NCBI GenBank assembly: GCA_947623455.1
Contig: OX392532.1
Span: 49,169,058-49,233,057, forward strand
Direction of reading: 5' to 3'
Length of the DNA: 64,000 nt
Origin: Mimachlamys varia
Taxonomy: Eukaryota; Mollusca; Bivalvia; Pectinida; Pectinidae
The position numbers and the translations under genes are program-made. The notes under the pieces are model-generated. The model had not been told where the DNA came from, did not search any database, and saw only the letters and a program-made list of their open reading frames with translations. Shown here in pieces: positions 25,701-40,700 of the stretch (positions within the stretch are counted from its first letter, which is position 1; every line of letters starts with the position of its first letter).

Positions 25701-28700
25701 TCATTTTCAAATTGTGAATTTTGTTACTTTTTTAATTGTTTCCCATTAAAAAGGTTCAGCTAGCAGGATGGATTTTTTTCTAAGTAACATGTGAGTTACT
25801 TCCCCTTGTTCACCATGAGTGATGAACAATGTTTCATAAACCTACAGAGTTACAAAGAGCCGTAGCCTCTGTTCATAATAGGCCATCTTTTATATAACTC
25901 CATGGACGCCTCCATTACCGTATTGTGCTGCAATAAGTCTCCCCATCCCATTGCACAAAAATTACCCAAAAGTAGGGAGGGGTCTTAATGGTGAGTGACA
26001 CCCTGTACACAAGTGTCTGCCATATTGGATATTCTACTATTTTTATCTATAAACTCAGAACATATTATTAGACATTGTGTAATGTAATTCTAGTTGATCA
26101 TTTAATGTTGAAATCGAAACTTTTATTTAGAATATAAAATAACAGTCACCACAAATTAAATGCACTTGCTTCTCCAAACTGATTTTCTATTAACAATTAT
26201 TTTGGTCTTAATGTTTCAATTAAAAGTAAAACACCCGCTGGAAACTCTCTCTGTATGTCCACCATTACGTGGAAAACTGGAAGCAAGCTGTAAAGATATG
26301 ATTATAACTCAGGTGACCGCCAAGACCATATTGGCCTCTTGTTATATATTCAAACCTAATTTCATACTGTGCCTCATGCATACCTATGAAACTGTTGAAT
26401 GTTGAATGTCTTTCACTGGTTTGTGGTTTGATTATTATTTTTTCTCTGTGACACAGGAAAGATTTGCCAGGTGATGGTGTCATTCTCCCTACTGACCAAT
26501 ACCAGGAAACTGCTGACCACGTCCACTGCCTCCGGCCAGCTGACCTCTCTCAACGGCATGCGTGTGCTGAGTATGTGGTGGGTCATCCTCGGACACACCT
26601 ACCTCTTTGCCAGCCTATCAATGACGGCCGGTATGTAAACAAATTAAAACTGCCTTTAAATTGAGGGTTCAAGTTTTCTCGTTAAACTTCTTTGGTTAAG
26701 TGTTCTCATGATTGTTAAACATCTACAGTAAAACCTCACCGACTCGATCTCTTGGGGACCCGATCAATAGTTCGAGGAATACATGATATTTGAGTAATCT
26801 AATATTGGTTGAATATGTACAAACTCGGGCCGTACCAAACAAAACTGTTTGACGAATGAGGGGCATTCAAGTAAACTGAGTTTTTACTGTATTTAAGTCC
26901 TTTTAATGACAAATTTATATAAAAAGACCATGTTGCAGTGCATTTTACGAAGAAACACTTTTTTAAATCTAAAAGATTTTGACATTGGAGATATTGAAAA
27001 GAGAAAACAGGAAAATCTGCAAAAGTTGCTCATACAACTTAAAGGCCCAATATACGTAACTTCAGGGAAATTTTTCGGGATTCTAGAAAATTCTGAAAAA
27101 AAATCAGTTGATAACCATGCAAAAATAAGTCTAAAATGAAGTAAACTTGAGTGGTAACTACCAAGAAACTCTTGACAGAAAAATCTGAAGTCAGAAGACA
27201 GATCAAAATGGTCGCGTGTTTACAAATACTGAGTTTCAACTGCTGCTGTATCGGTAACATGGTAGGAATTTATCTTGTATATTGCTGATATCAGTTAATC
27301 TTAACTAAATCTATAAATATAATAAGTTATTAGGCTTGATTTTAGCTTCAGGTTTTGCCCAAAAGTTACGTATATCTGGCCTTTAAGATATAAATCCTAA
27401 TAATATAGTGTATAGATATTCTCACCAGAAAGCTTATGGCCACAAAGCCTACAAAGAGGTTATGGGGAGGTGTTCCTGATTTTATTAATTAATTTGACAA
27501 AGGAATAGCATCAAAATGAGAGATGACCATGCACCTAGCTTTCTGGACAAGGGAAATAACTCTAGGCCAATTGTTTTTTATTTGTTCTAGATAATGTTAT
27601 AGTAGCAGGGAAGTACATACAGCGGTTCAGCTTCCAGGCCATTCTCAATGGAACAGTGTCAGTGGATACCTTCTTCTTCATGAGGTAAACTATACAAGTA
27701 CAAGTAAGGAATTGTACTCGGGAGTGTGGAGTGCTGTCAAAGTACATTGGAAACTTGGTATAGCGCAATAATCATAGCCAGAAATATTCAGTTTCATTTC
27801 AGTAATTGAAAGACATCATCCACGACATCCAGGGTTTACAGTCACCTATGCTCTCTAAACCTCTGGAATATTTCATGGCAAAGCTGAAGGAACCACAGCC
27901 TACTTTAAAGCCTGTCAATTTTTACCATTAAGTGACCACAAGAGTCTTTTGATGTACATCAAAGGGGGTTGAACCTGTCTTCTTGCCTCATCAACAAGGT
28001 GGTACATACAGAGCCTTCAGTTTTGCCAATACATATTCCAGGGGTGTAGAGAGCGTAGGTGATCGTAATCCCTGGATATCAAGGTCGACATATTCCAGGG
28101 GTGTAGAGAGCGTAGGTGATCGTAATCCCTGGATATCAAGGATGACATATTCCAGGGGTGTAGAGAGCGTAGGTGATCGTAATCCCTGGATATGGAGGAT
28201 GACATATTCCAGGGGTGTAGAGAGCGTAGTGATCGTAATCCTTGGATATTGAGGATGACATATTCCATGGGTGTAGAGAGCGTAGTGATCGTAATCCTTG
28301 GATATCGAGGATGACATATTCCAGGGGTGTAGAGAGCGTAGGTGATCGTAAGCCCTGGATATCAAGGATCACCAACAATATCAGCTACAATTGACCCTGG
28401 ATTGTCAAAGGCTTTCTGGTATATTCTCAATTTGCACCAAAATATAATTGTTATCATTGGTCATTATGTTGTTGGTTTAATACCTCATCCAGCTAGTTAA
28501 ATGTTATAAGACTCGTTTATGACCTGGGGTGTAAGATAGTTGAAATTCCACCCGTTTCTGTATATATTTGTTCTGATTACAGTGGCCTGCTGGTGACCTA
28601 CTTATTTCTGAAGAACAGACATGAAAACACGGGCAGCTTCAACTGGGTGTTGTTCTACTTTCATAGATTTTGGCGGTAAGAAATACGAATCACTCGCCAT

Positions 28701-31700
28701 ACTCCATTTTGACCATGACAGATATAGGAAATATGTTTACTTTAAATTGCTTGATTTTGTCATGAATCATATTTTTATAAAGTAATATTGAATCGTTTTA
28801 AATAATACACACACCTAGCTGTTAACTCTCTCAGTGCCTGTTTTATGCCCTGCCATGAAATGGCCAGGGTATATATGATGTTGCCTTGGCCCTCGATCGT
28901 TTCGTCATTCTGTCACTATTTTGTTTCTTCCATTTTCTCATGCATAGAGTGCTCGAGATAGTTTGAACCGCAATTTTGTATATAAACTCAAACCTCATGT
29001 TATCTCGATGTTGACGTGATCATGGGAAAAATTTGTGTTATCTGAGTATTTAAGTTAAATGAGTTTGAATGCTAGTGTAAAGCTTTGCTGGGACCTACAA
29101 AATACTAAATAAAATGTACCTCCAATTAAAAAGGGTCTTCGAGTTTTATGAGTTCTAGATAGCGAGTTCTACTGTAGTTGTATAATGATATGATACAGGT
29201 CACTTAAAGGCCCATTGTATACGTAACTTTCGGCAAAACTTGAAGCGAAAATCAAGCCTAATAACTTATTATATTTATAGATTTAGTTAAGATTAGCTGA
29301 TATCAGCAATATTCAAGATGAATTCTTGCGCGGTTACCGGTACAGCAGTAGTTGAAACATGGTATTTGTAAACACGCATCCATTTTGAACCATATTCTAC
29401 CTTCGGTTTGTTGTTGAAGTGGGCCACACCTGAATTATTTTCAATTTTTTTGGATTTTTCTGTCAAGAGTTTCTTGTTTGTTACCGCTCAGGTTTACTTC
29501 ATTTAAGGCTTATTTTTACATGGTGATTAACTGGATTTTTTGTCAAAATTTTTCAGAATCACTAAAAAAATCCTGAAGTTACGTATATTGGGCCTTTAAA
29601 GATTGTGATTTGTTGAAGATGACACTTAGGGTTGTTCCATAATGAATTGTGTGGGGCAGGTGTGAGGCACCTGTATTAATATATCATTGGATGGTAGGAT
29701 TAAAACCAGATCTGCCTACCATTCCTTATATTCAATCATCTTTTATATTTGATATATGGTGGGATCTCTGAAAAAGTGCCTCCCGCCTCCCAAATCGTTA
29801 ATTATAGATTTTTTTCCAGAATTATGAACAAATTTAGCTTCAAAAAGTTTTGGACTGACAGCCTTGTCCGAAACCAGTGTTAATTTCTGAAATATTTCTC
29901 AAAAGAATACTTTGTTATGCCCCTGCCATGAAATGGGTGGGGGGGGGGGGAGATATAGTGTTACCCATGTCTGTCTCATCGCATCCCGTCCCATTGCGTC
30001 GCGTCCCATGGTAATGTAACCAGCTTATTTGAAAAACTACTGATCTGATTGTCATCAAACTTCGCATATATAATAAGCATGAAGAACTAACTTCATATGG
30101 GAGAAGGTGGCATTTATGTCTCACAACAATTTCTAGTTTTTGCTGTCATGTTTGGCAGGGTTTGTAGGTATCAACTTTCTTGAGAGGGTTGACTTCCATT
30201 ATTACCCCCCATAATTGCCATTCTAGTTTGTATTTTATCTGTTTTTTTCCAGGTTGACACCTGTGTATGCCTTCTGTATCATGGTGTGGGGCGTGTTGTT
30301 CTTCCACACCCTGAGGGGACCGGTGATAGTGTGGAAAACTTCCCCACAGATTGAGGCATTGATGAATGAATGCTCCAAGTCATGGTGGGCGAATCTCCTC
30401 TACATCAACAACTTCTACCCGTACAGTGGGGACATTAATCAACAGGTGAGACTGGTCGCTTGCTCTGAGGGTTTGGCTTCGTGAACAATTCTTCATGGAT
30501 GTCTAATCATAGACAAAAATCTCAATTAAAAAATTAAATTAAGAAGAAAAATCTTAATTAAAAAATTAGATTAAGAAGAAACCTAAAAAAAAAAATCCAT
30601 AAATAAAATTCCCTTCATTTATTTACTGTGAAAGTTTACTATAATTTTATGAAGTTAAACCTTGATATATTATAATGTCCCTCGTTTATATACAGTAAAA
30701 CCTGGATATAATGCCCCTCGTTTATATACAGTAAAATCTTGATAAAGTGTATGATGTCCCTCGTTTATATACAGTAACACCTTGATATAATGTCTTTTGT
30801 TTATATACAGTAAAACCTTGATATAATGTCTCTCGTTTATATACAGTAACACCTTGATATGATGTCCCTCGTTTATATACAGTAACACCTTGATATTATG
30901 TCCTTCGTTTATTTACAGTAAAACTTTGATATAATGTCTTTCATTTTATATACAGTAAAACCTTGATATAATGTCCCTCCTTTATATACAGTAAAACCTT
31001 GATATAACGCCCCTCGTTTATATACAGTAACACCTTGATATAATGCCCCTCGTTTATATACAGTAACACCTCGATATAATATCCCTCGATTATATACAGT
31101 AAAACCTCGATATAATATCCCTCGTTTATATACAGTAACACCTTGATATAACGCCCCTCGTTTATATACAGTAAAACCTTGATATAACGCCACTCGTTTA
31201 TATACAGTAAAACCTTGATATAATGTCCCTCTTTTATATACAGTAAAACCTTGATACAATGCCCCTCGTTTATATACAGTAACACCTTGATATAATGTCC
31301 CTCGTTTATATACAGTAACACCTTGATATAATATCCCTCGTTTATATACAGTAAAACCTTGATATAATGCCCCTCGTTTATATACAGTAAAACCTTGATA
31401 TAATGCCCCTCGTTTATATACAGTAAAACCTTGATATAATGTCCCTCGTTTATATACAGTAACACCTTGATATAATATCCCTCGTTTATATATAGTAACA
31501 CCTTGATATAATGTCTTTTGTTTATATACAGTAAAACCTTGATATAATGTACGTCCTTCGTTTTTTTACAGTAAAACTTTGATATAATGTCTTTCATTTT
31601 ATATACAGTAAAACCTTGATATAATATCCCTTGTTTATACAGTAAAACCTTGATATAATGTCCCTCGTTTATATACAGTAAAACCTTGATCTAATGTCCC

Positions 31701-34700
31701 TCGTTTATATACAGTAACACCTTGATATAATGCCCCTCGTTTATATACAGTAAAACCTGGATATAATGCCCCTCGTTTATATACAGTAAAACCTTGATAA
31801 AGTGTATGATGTCCCTCGTTTATATACAATAACACCTTGATATAATGTCTTTTGTTTATATACAGTAAAACCTTGATATAATGTACGTCCTTCGTTTATT
31901 TACAGTAAAACTTTGATATAATGTCTTTCATTTTATATACAGTAAAACCTTGATATATTGTCCCTCGTTTATATACAGTAAAACCTTGATATAACGCCAC
32001 TCGTTTATATACAGTAAAACCTTGATATAATGTCCCTCTTTTATATACAGTAAAACCTTGATACAATGCCCCTCGTTTATATACAGTAAAACCTTGATAT
32101 AATGTCCCTCATTTATATACAGTAACACCTTGATATAATATTCCTCGTTTATATACAGTAAAACCTTGATATAATGCCCCTCGTTTATATACAGTAAAAC
32201 CTTGATATAATGCCCCTCGTTTATATACAGTAAAACCTTGATATAATGTCCCTCGTTTATATACAGTAACACCTTGATATAATGTCCCTCGTTTATATAC
32301 AGTAACACCTTGATATAATGTCCCTCGTTTATATACAGTAAAACCTTGATATAATGCCCCTCGTTTATATACAGTAACACCTTGATATAATGTCCTTTGT
32401 TTATACAGTAAAACCTTGATATAATGTCCCTCTTTTATATAGAGTAAAACCTTGATACAATGCCCCTCGTTTATATACAGTAAAACCTTGATATAATGTC
32501 CCTCGTTTATATACAGTAAAACCTTGATATAATGTCCCTCCTTTATATACAGTAAAACCTTGATATAATGTCCCTCGTTTATATACAGTAAAACCTTGAT
32601 ATAATGTCCCTCGTTTATATACAGTAAAACCTTGATATAATGTCCCTCGTTTATTTACAGTAAAACCTTGATATAATGCCCTTTGTTTATATACAGTAAA
32701 ACCTTGATATAACGCCCCTCGTTTATTTACAGTAACACCTTGATATAATGCCCCTCGTTTATATACAGTAAAACTTTGATATAATGTCCCTTGTTTATAT
32801 ACAGTAAAACCTTGATAAAGTGTATAATGTCCCTCGTTTATATACAGTAACACCTTGATATAATGTCCCTTGTTTATATACAGTAAACCTTGATATAATG
32901 CCCCTCGTTTATATACAGTAAAACCTTGATATAATGTCCCTTGTTTATATACAGTAACACCTTGATATAATGTCCCTCGTTTTTATTTACAGTAACACCT
33001 TGATATAATGCCCCTCGTTTATATACAGTAACACCTTGATATAATATCCCTCGTTTATATACAGTAACACCTTGATATAATGTCCCTCCTTTATATACAG
33101 TAAAACCTTGATATAATGCCCCTCGTTTATATACAATAAAACCTTGATATAATGTCCCTCCTTTATATACAGTAAAACCTTGATATAATGCCCCTCGTTC
33201 ATATACAGTAACACCTTGATATAATGCCCCTCGTTTATATACAGTAACACCTTGATGTAATGTCCCTTGTTTATAAACAGTAAAACCTTGATATAATGCC
33301 CCTCGTTTATATACAGTAACACCTTGATATAATGCCCCTCGTTTATATACAGTAACACCTTGATATATTGTCCCTTGTTTATATACAGTAAACCTTGATA
33401 TAATGTCCCTCGTTTATATACAGTAAAACCTTGATATAATGTCCCTCCTTTATATACAGTAAAACCTTGATATAATGCCCCTCGTTTATATACAGTAAAA
33501 CCTGGATATTATATCCCTCGTTTATATACAGTAAAACCTTGATATAATGCCCCTCGTTTATATACAGTAAAACCTTGATATAATGTCCCTCCTTTATATA
33601 CAGTAAAACCTTGATATAATGTCCCTACTTTATATACAGTAAAACCTTGATATAATGCCCCTCATTATATACAGTAAAACCTTGATATAATATCCCTCCT
33701 TTATATACAGTAAAACCTTGATATAATGCCCCTCGTTTATATACAGTGAAACCTTGATATATTATAATGTCCCTCCTTTATATACAGTAAAACCTTGATA
33801 TAATGTCCCTCGTTTATATACAGTAAAACCTTGATATAATGTCCCTCGTTTATATACAGTAAAACCTTGATATAATGCCCATTGTTTATATACAGTAAAA
33901 CCTTGATATAATGTCCCTTGTTTATATACAGTAAAACCTTGATATAATGTCCCTCGTTTATATACAGTAAAACCTTGATATAATGCCCATTGTTTATATA
34001 CAGTAAAACCTTGATATAATGTCCCTCGTTTATTTACAGTAAAACTTTGATATAATGACCTTGGTTCATACAGTAACACCTTGATATGATGTCCCTCGTT
34101 TATATACAGTAACACCTTGATATAATGTCCCTCGTTTATATACTGTAAAACCTTGATATTATGTCCCTCGTTTATTTACAGTAAAACTTTGATATAATGT
34201 CTTTCATTTTATATACAGTAAAACCTTGATATAATGTCCTTCGTTTATATACAGTAAAACCTTGATATAATGCCCCTTGTTTATATACAGTAACACCTTG
34301 ATATAATGTCCCTTGTTTATATACAGTAACACCTTGATATAATGTCCCTCGTTTATATACAGTAAAACCTTGATATAATGCCCTTGGTTCATACAGTAAC
34401 ACCTTGATATAATGTCCCTCGTTTATATACAGTAACACCTTGATACAAAGTCCCTCGTTTATATACAGTAAAACCTTGATATAATGTCCCTTGTTTATAT
34501 ACAGTAACACCTTGATATAATGTCCCTTGTTTATATACAGTAAAACCTTGATATAATGTCCCTCGTTTATATACAGTAAAACCTTGATATTATGTCCCTT
34601 GTTTATATACAGTAACACCTTGATATAACACCCCTCATTATATACAGTAACACCTTGATATAATGTCCCTTGTTTATATACAGTAACACCTTGATATAAT

Positions 34701-37700
34701 GTCCCTCGTTTATATACAGTAACACCTTGATATAATGTCCCTCGTTTATATACAGTAAAACCTTGATACAATGCCCCTCGTTTATATACAGTAACACCTT
34801 GATATAATGCCCCTCGTTTATATAGTGAAACCTTGATATAATGTCTCTCGTTTATATACAGTAACACCTTGAAATAATGTCCCTTGTTTATATACAGTAA
34901 CACCTTGATGTAATGTCTCTCGTTTATATACAGTAACACCTTGATATAATGTCCCTCGTTTATATACAGTAAAACCTTGATACAATGCCCTTTGTTTATA
35001 TACAGTAAAACCTTGATATAATGTCCCTCGTTTGTATCTTTATCCAGTGTATGGGATGGTCCTGGTATTTAGCCAATGATATGCAGTTTTACATCATCAG
35101 TCCCTTCATCCTCATTCTGTTGTATCGGTGAGTATGATTGGTGAGAATCAATGAAGCATTTATAAGCTGTTTAATCAACATGTATTAATGACTATTTGTT
35201 ACATCTCTGTGAAAACAATAACAAAAAATGAGCAGAGATTTCTATTATAAATATGTTTAGTTACCATACCAGATGATCGAAAAAAATCCAAAATGGCTGT
35301 AATCATAAAAAGGGTCCCAATTTGACTGGAGAAAATGTCAACTTCTACCACTAACCTTCCACCGCTGGGTTAGGAGTTCGCTACCACTAACCTTCCACCG
35401 CTGGGTTAGGAGATCGCTACCACTAACCTTCCACCTCTGGGTTAGGAGTTCGCTACCACTAACCTTCCATCGCTGGGTTAGGAGTTCGCTACCACTAACC
35501 TTCCACCACTGGGTTAGGAGTTCACTACCACTAACCTTCCATCGCTTGGTTAGGAGATCGCTACCACTAACCTTCCACCACTGGGTTATAGGAGTTCGCT
35601 ACCACTAACCTTCCACCACTGGGTTAGGAGTTCACTACCACTAACCTTCCACCACTGGGTTAGGAGTTCACTACCACTAACCTTCCATCGCTTGGTTAGG
35701 AGATCGCTACCACTAACCTTCCATCGCTGGGTTAGGAGTACGCTACCACTAACCTTCCATCGCTGGGTTAGGAGTTCGCTACCACTAACCTTCCACCGCT
35801 GGGTTAGGAGTTCGCTACCACTAACCTTCCATCGCTTGGTTAGGAGATCGCTACCACTAACCTTCCACCACTGGGTTATAGGAGTTCGCTACCACTAACC
35901 TTCCACCACTGGGTTAGGAGTTCACTACCACTAACCTTCCATCGCTTGGTTAGGAGATCGCTACCACTAACCTTCCATCGCTTGGTTAGGAGTTCGCTAC
36001 CACTAACCTTCCACCACTGGGTTAGGAGTTTGCTACCACTAACCTTCCATCGCTGGGTTAGGAGTTCGCTACCACTAACCTTCCACCGCTGGGTTAGGAG
36101 TTCACTACCACTAACCTTCCACCACTGGGTTAGGAGTTCGCTACCACTAACCTTCCATCGCTTGGTTAGGAGATCGCTACCACTAACCTTCCACCGCTGG
36201 GTTAGGAGTACGCTACCACTAACCTTCCATCGCTGGGTTAGGAGTTCGCTACCACTAACCTTCCACCGCTGGGTTAGGAGTTCGCTACCACTAACCTTCC
36301 ACCGCTGGGTTAGGAGTTCGCTACCACTAACCTTCCACCGCTGGGTTAGGAGTACGCTACCACTAACCTTCCACCGCTGGGTTAGGAGTACGCTACCACT
36401 AACCTTCCACCGCTGGGTTAGGAGTACGCTACCACTAACCTTCCACCGCTTGGTTAGGAGATCGCTACCACTAACCTTCCACCGCTTGGTTAGGAGTTCG
36501 CTACCACTAACCTTCCATCGCTGGGTTAGGAGTTCGCTACCACTAACCTTCCACCGCTGGGTTAGGAGTTCGCTACCACTAACCTTCCACTACTGGGTTA
36601 GGAGTTCGCTACCACTTACCTTCCACCGCTGGGTTAGGGGTTCGCTACCACTAACCATCCACCGTTGGGTTAGGAGTTCGCTACCACTAACCTTCCACCG
36701 CTGGGTTAGGAGTTCGCTACCACTAACCTTCCACCGCTGGGTTAGGAGTTCGCTACCACTAACCTTCCACCGCTGGGTAAGGAGTTCGCTACCACTAACC
36801 TTCCACCGCTGGGTTAGGAGTTCGCTACCACTAACCTTCCACCGCTGGGTTAGGAGTACGCTACCACTAACCTGCCACCGCTGGGTTTGGAATTCGAGGC
36901 CCATGTCGGAGAGTCGTCAGTCTGGATAAAAGTCAGAGGTTTTTCTTCAGGAATCTGTAGCTTCCATTCGCCACTGAAAACCTGGCACATTCTCAAATGA
37001 CAATAGCTATTACCAGGACGTAAAACCCAAACAGACCAAAACAAAGCAGTCATAAAACATTAATAATATGTAATTTGTCTGTTTTATATTTTTATCCCAC
37101 CATATCATCAAACGGTGAGCTGTTCGAATAGCATCCATGATCCGTCCTTCTGAGTGTTTCTGCTATTTCTTTAGGAGTACTGGATGGATCTTTATCAGAT
37201 TTTATATGACGGTTAAATAACATGAATTCAAATTCTGTTGTATTAAACTTGAAACAGAAACCAAAGATTTAAATACAGCTTTGTAGAAATCAAACAGTAA
37301 TTAAGTAAAATAGTGTCCATTTACATACAAAGTTGTGAAATTTTACCTTCAGTTGTATATTAACAGAATTATTAACGTTTAATAATAATGTCGTTTATAG
37401 TGAGTAAGCTAACCAACATTTAAACGACTTGGACCAGAATTATTACAGACAAATGTGAGGACAATTAATTTTACAGTAACCAAATTTTACTCTATGTCTC
37501 CCAGTAAACAGAATAAGATTTTGATATCCCGCACAATTATTTCATGAAATGTAATTAAATTATACATTGGGGTATTTTTCTAGGTGGCGGAAAATTGGGT
37601 TGGCGGTGTGTGGAGGTCTGATAGCAGCTTGCGTATTCATTCGTGCAATGACGGCTTTCGAATTTGGAATTCATGTGCCAACGTAAGTAATGGGGAAACA

Positions 37701-40700
37701 GATATTGCAGTGAGATTCATCAGTTCAGTCAGACCAATAAATGATAACTTTGTGTTGAAAACAGACAGTAACTGAACATTCAGTTTTGTGAGGTTTTGGT
37801 TCCTTGTCAAGGAAAAAGTGCTAATTTAATAGTTTTGTACTCATATAATTTGATAAGGTTGGAAAAAGACATTGGCGTTTGTAAAAAAGTTGAAAAAAAT
37901 TGTTTTAGAAAAAAAATCAGAGACTACCAAAGTGTCATCACATCTGTAATCCGAACTAAAAATCAACTTAAGTAGAGGCAAAATATGAACAAAGGAAAGA
38001 TTTACATCGAGACCCTTGTAAAAGTACAAGGGTATAAGACCAGGTTTGTTTGGAAGAGTAAGCGTCTTCTGTTTCATCGACGACACCCGCCATGTAAATC
38101 TTGGTCACATCCAAGTAAACATGAAGTCCTCAAAATCAGACCTGAGTCATCATTTTTAATCACAAGGGAGCACACTAATAAGCAAACTCAAAAACGTTCA
38201 TCTTCATATCACACAAAGATACAGAATATTTCTCAATGAGACTAAGATGGCGACCATAAAACTTGCCCATACTCTTCATAGACCTGCACCTATCGAATCC
38301 CTGTGCCTTAAGTTTGTTCGTCATCAGCTGACATTGATCTTGAAAATCTTGATATTCAGAGCAAGCCCTAGAATAACAAATCAACTGTGACATGTAATCA
38401 CCATAGGATGGAGAAGCAGGGATGTTACTATCAAAAAGTTCATGATCGGAAAAACAAAAAATGTCACAGTTATCATACAGCTTAGAAGTAAGCTGCCCTT
38501 TTTGGTCATAGTTTAAGTAAAGATGGAGGTAGGAAGCTGATGTAGGAGAGTCTGTTGTGTCCTTAATCATAAGTTCAGTAGGGTTAACGTTTATACAATC
38601 GACTAAGTCAGCAAACTTCTTGTTGTTTATAGACAATACATCTTCGATATACCTGAAAGTAAATTGAAAGATTTGGCAAGATTTATGTTACCCGTCCTGA
38701 TAAAATACTCACTGTCCTTCATGATACGGAGGTTGGGAGATCCAACATCAGTGTAGATCTGGCTATAGGTCAAGTTTTGTCTTGCCCAGTTGATGGATTC
38801 CACAAGGAATACAAGAGTCCGGCCGAGTATATATATCAATTATGGACCTTTGTTGCTCTCGGTTAATATTTGATTCTACCAGGTCGGTATAACACCAAAT
38901 TGACCTCAGCAAAGGTCCTTAAATTTTTATATCAGATGTAAAAGTTGATTGCAAAAGGCTTAAATTGAATTATATATCTGTCTTCATAAAGAATGAAATT
39001 TACAGTTGTATGCATGGGTACTATAACGTCACAATGATTATGACGTCACAAATGCAATATTGACTCGGTGTTTCTGAAAATAGAAATATCAGGTCGATAT
39101 CACAAAATATGGACCTCCATGTAACTATATTTTAGCCAATGAGAATTGAGGAAAGTCAGACCACACCTAATATATAGAGTTATCAATAGGTAAAGATGAT
39201 CCTGACAACGTCCAATGGCAACACATCTTTAGTGCCGAAACTTGTCAACATTCTTGATTAAAGCGGAACCTTGTTGTAATGATGATCCACACATCTATAG
39301 TATCAAAACATGTCGAACAATTTTGATTTAAGCCGACTAACCCAGTCAGCCGTTGTCATGGTCACCGATACCTATTGATATCCTTGAGAATGTAACATGA
39401 TCGTTTCAGCCAAACGATAACCAAGCACACAGACAACTATTACGGTCAACACGCCCCGCTCTACAACAAGATGTATACACGTATTGCCCCCTACATTGTC
39501 GGAATGATCCTCGGCTACGTGTTACACAGGACCAGCTGCAGAGTAAGGATGTCTAAGGTAGGTCACATGTATCAGTTACAGTGTACGTATTATAACCCCC
39601 ACTTAGGAGTATATAGTTATCACTTTGTCTGTGCATGCATGCGTCTGTCCACCTGTCCGTCCAGACACCTGTCCGTCTGGACCTTGTGTACTATATATCT
39701 TAAAAACCATGGCCCGATTTGGTCCATATTTCCATCATAACATCACACAGTTTGGTTTGGTTTATTTTGTTTTACATCCTATTAACAGCCAGGGTTATTT
39801 AAGCATGTGCCAGGTTTTGGAGGTGGAGGAAAGCCAGAGTACCAAGTGAAAAAACCACTGACCTACGGTCAGTGCCTGGAAACTGCCCCATGTGCGGTTT
39901 GAACCCAGAGGTGGAGGAGAGCTATATAGTGGTAGAATGTCGGAACACCTTAACCACTCGGCCACCATTGCCCTTCTGCCCCACATAACATTGTGAAGGT
40001 GTACCTATGATGAGATTTTGGTGGTCATTTGTCAGCATTAAAGGTCGAAGGTCCGATCGCTGTTGACCACTTTGGGAATAAAAAGCTTGTGTACAAAATA
40101 TAACACTTGGACAGATTTGGTTCATATTCACACCATACCATCACACTATCAAGTTCTACATCTGATTATATGTTTGTGGTCATTGGTCAACGTTATAGGT
40201 CAAAGGTCACCATTGACCACTTTGTTGGTCCCTCAGGTCTGGTATATCTATGCCAGTCCAGGTGCTCACTTTACTTTTATTTATTCTGAAATGCCATTTT
40301 CAGATGAAAACATTTTGATATTATATAAAGGGAGGTAATGATAAAAGTGCTAGGTGTAAACACACTAAAGATGGCTTAAAATTTGGAATATTTGTGGTGC
40401 TCATTTTTTCAAATCGCCCTGCGTCCGTGGTCCGTCGTCCGTCCGTCAGTCCGTCCGTCTGTCCGTCCGTCCGTCCGTTCTCACAAAATGGGGTTAATGT
40501 GTCTCCAATTGAGTCTAACTGATGTTTATGTGACCTTTTTCTTTATGTGGCTAGCCACATAAAAAGTCAATAAAATAGGTTTAATTCATGTTTATGTGGC
40601 TAACTGAAACGTTTAAGAAATTAGACACATAATTATAGGAAGAACAAAATAAAATCATCCATACACCATTGGATGTCTATAACCGTCTAATGGGAGTTGT

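Noticed and set aside
27983..28378. CRISPR-like direct repeats
   Set aside because: Units are contiguous 57-bp copies without unique spacers, and the context is an animal intron.
30909..34939. Several long minus-strand ORFs (up to 255 codons) with LLYINEGHYIKV-like repeats
   Set aside because: Pure translation of the 36-bp minisatellite. The unit length is divisible by three, frames change freely and no other coding sign is present.
35692..36929. A 327-codon + strand ORF with LPLTFHRWVRS repeats
   Set aside because: It is the SINE-derived 36-bp array read in one open frame, not a gene.
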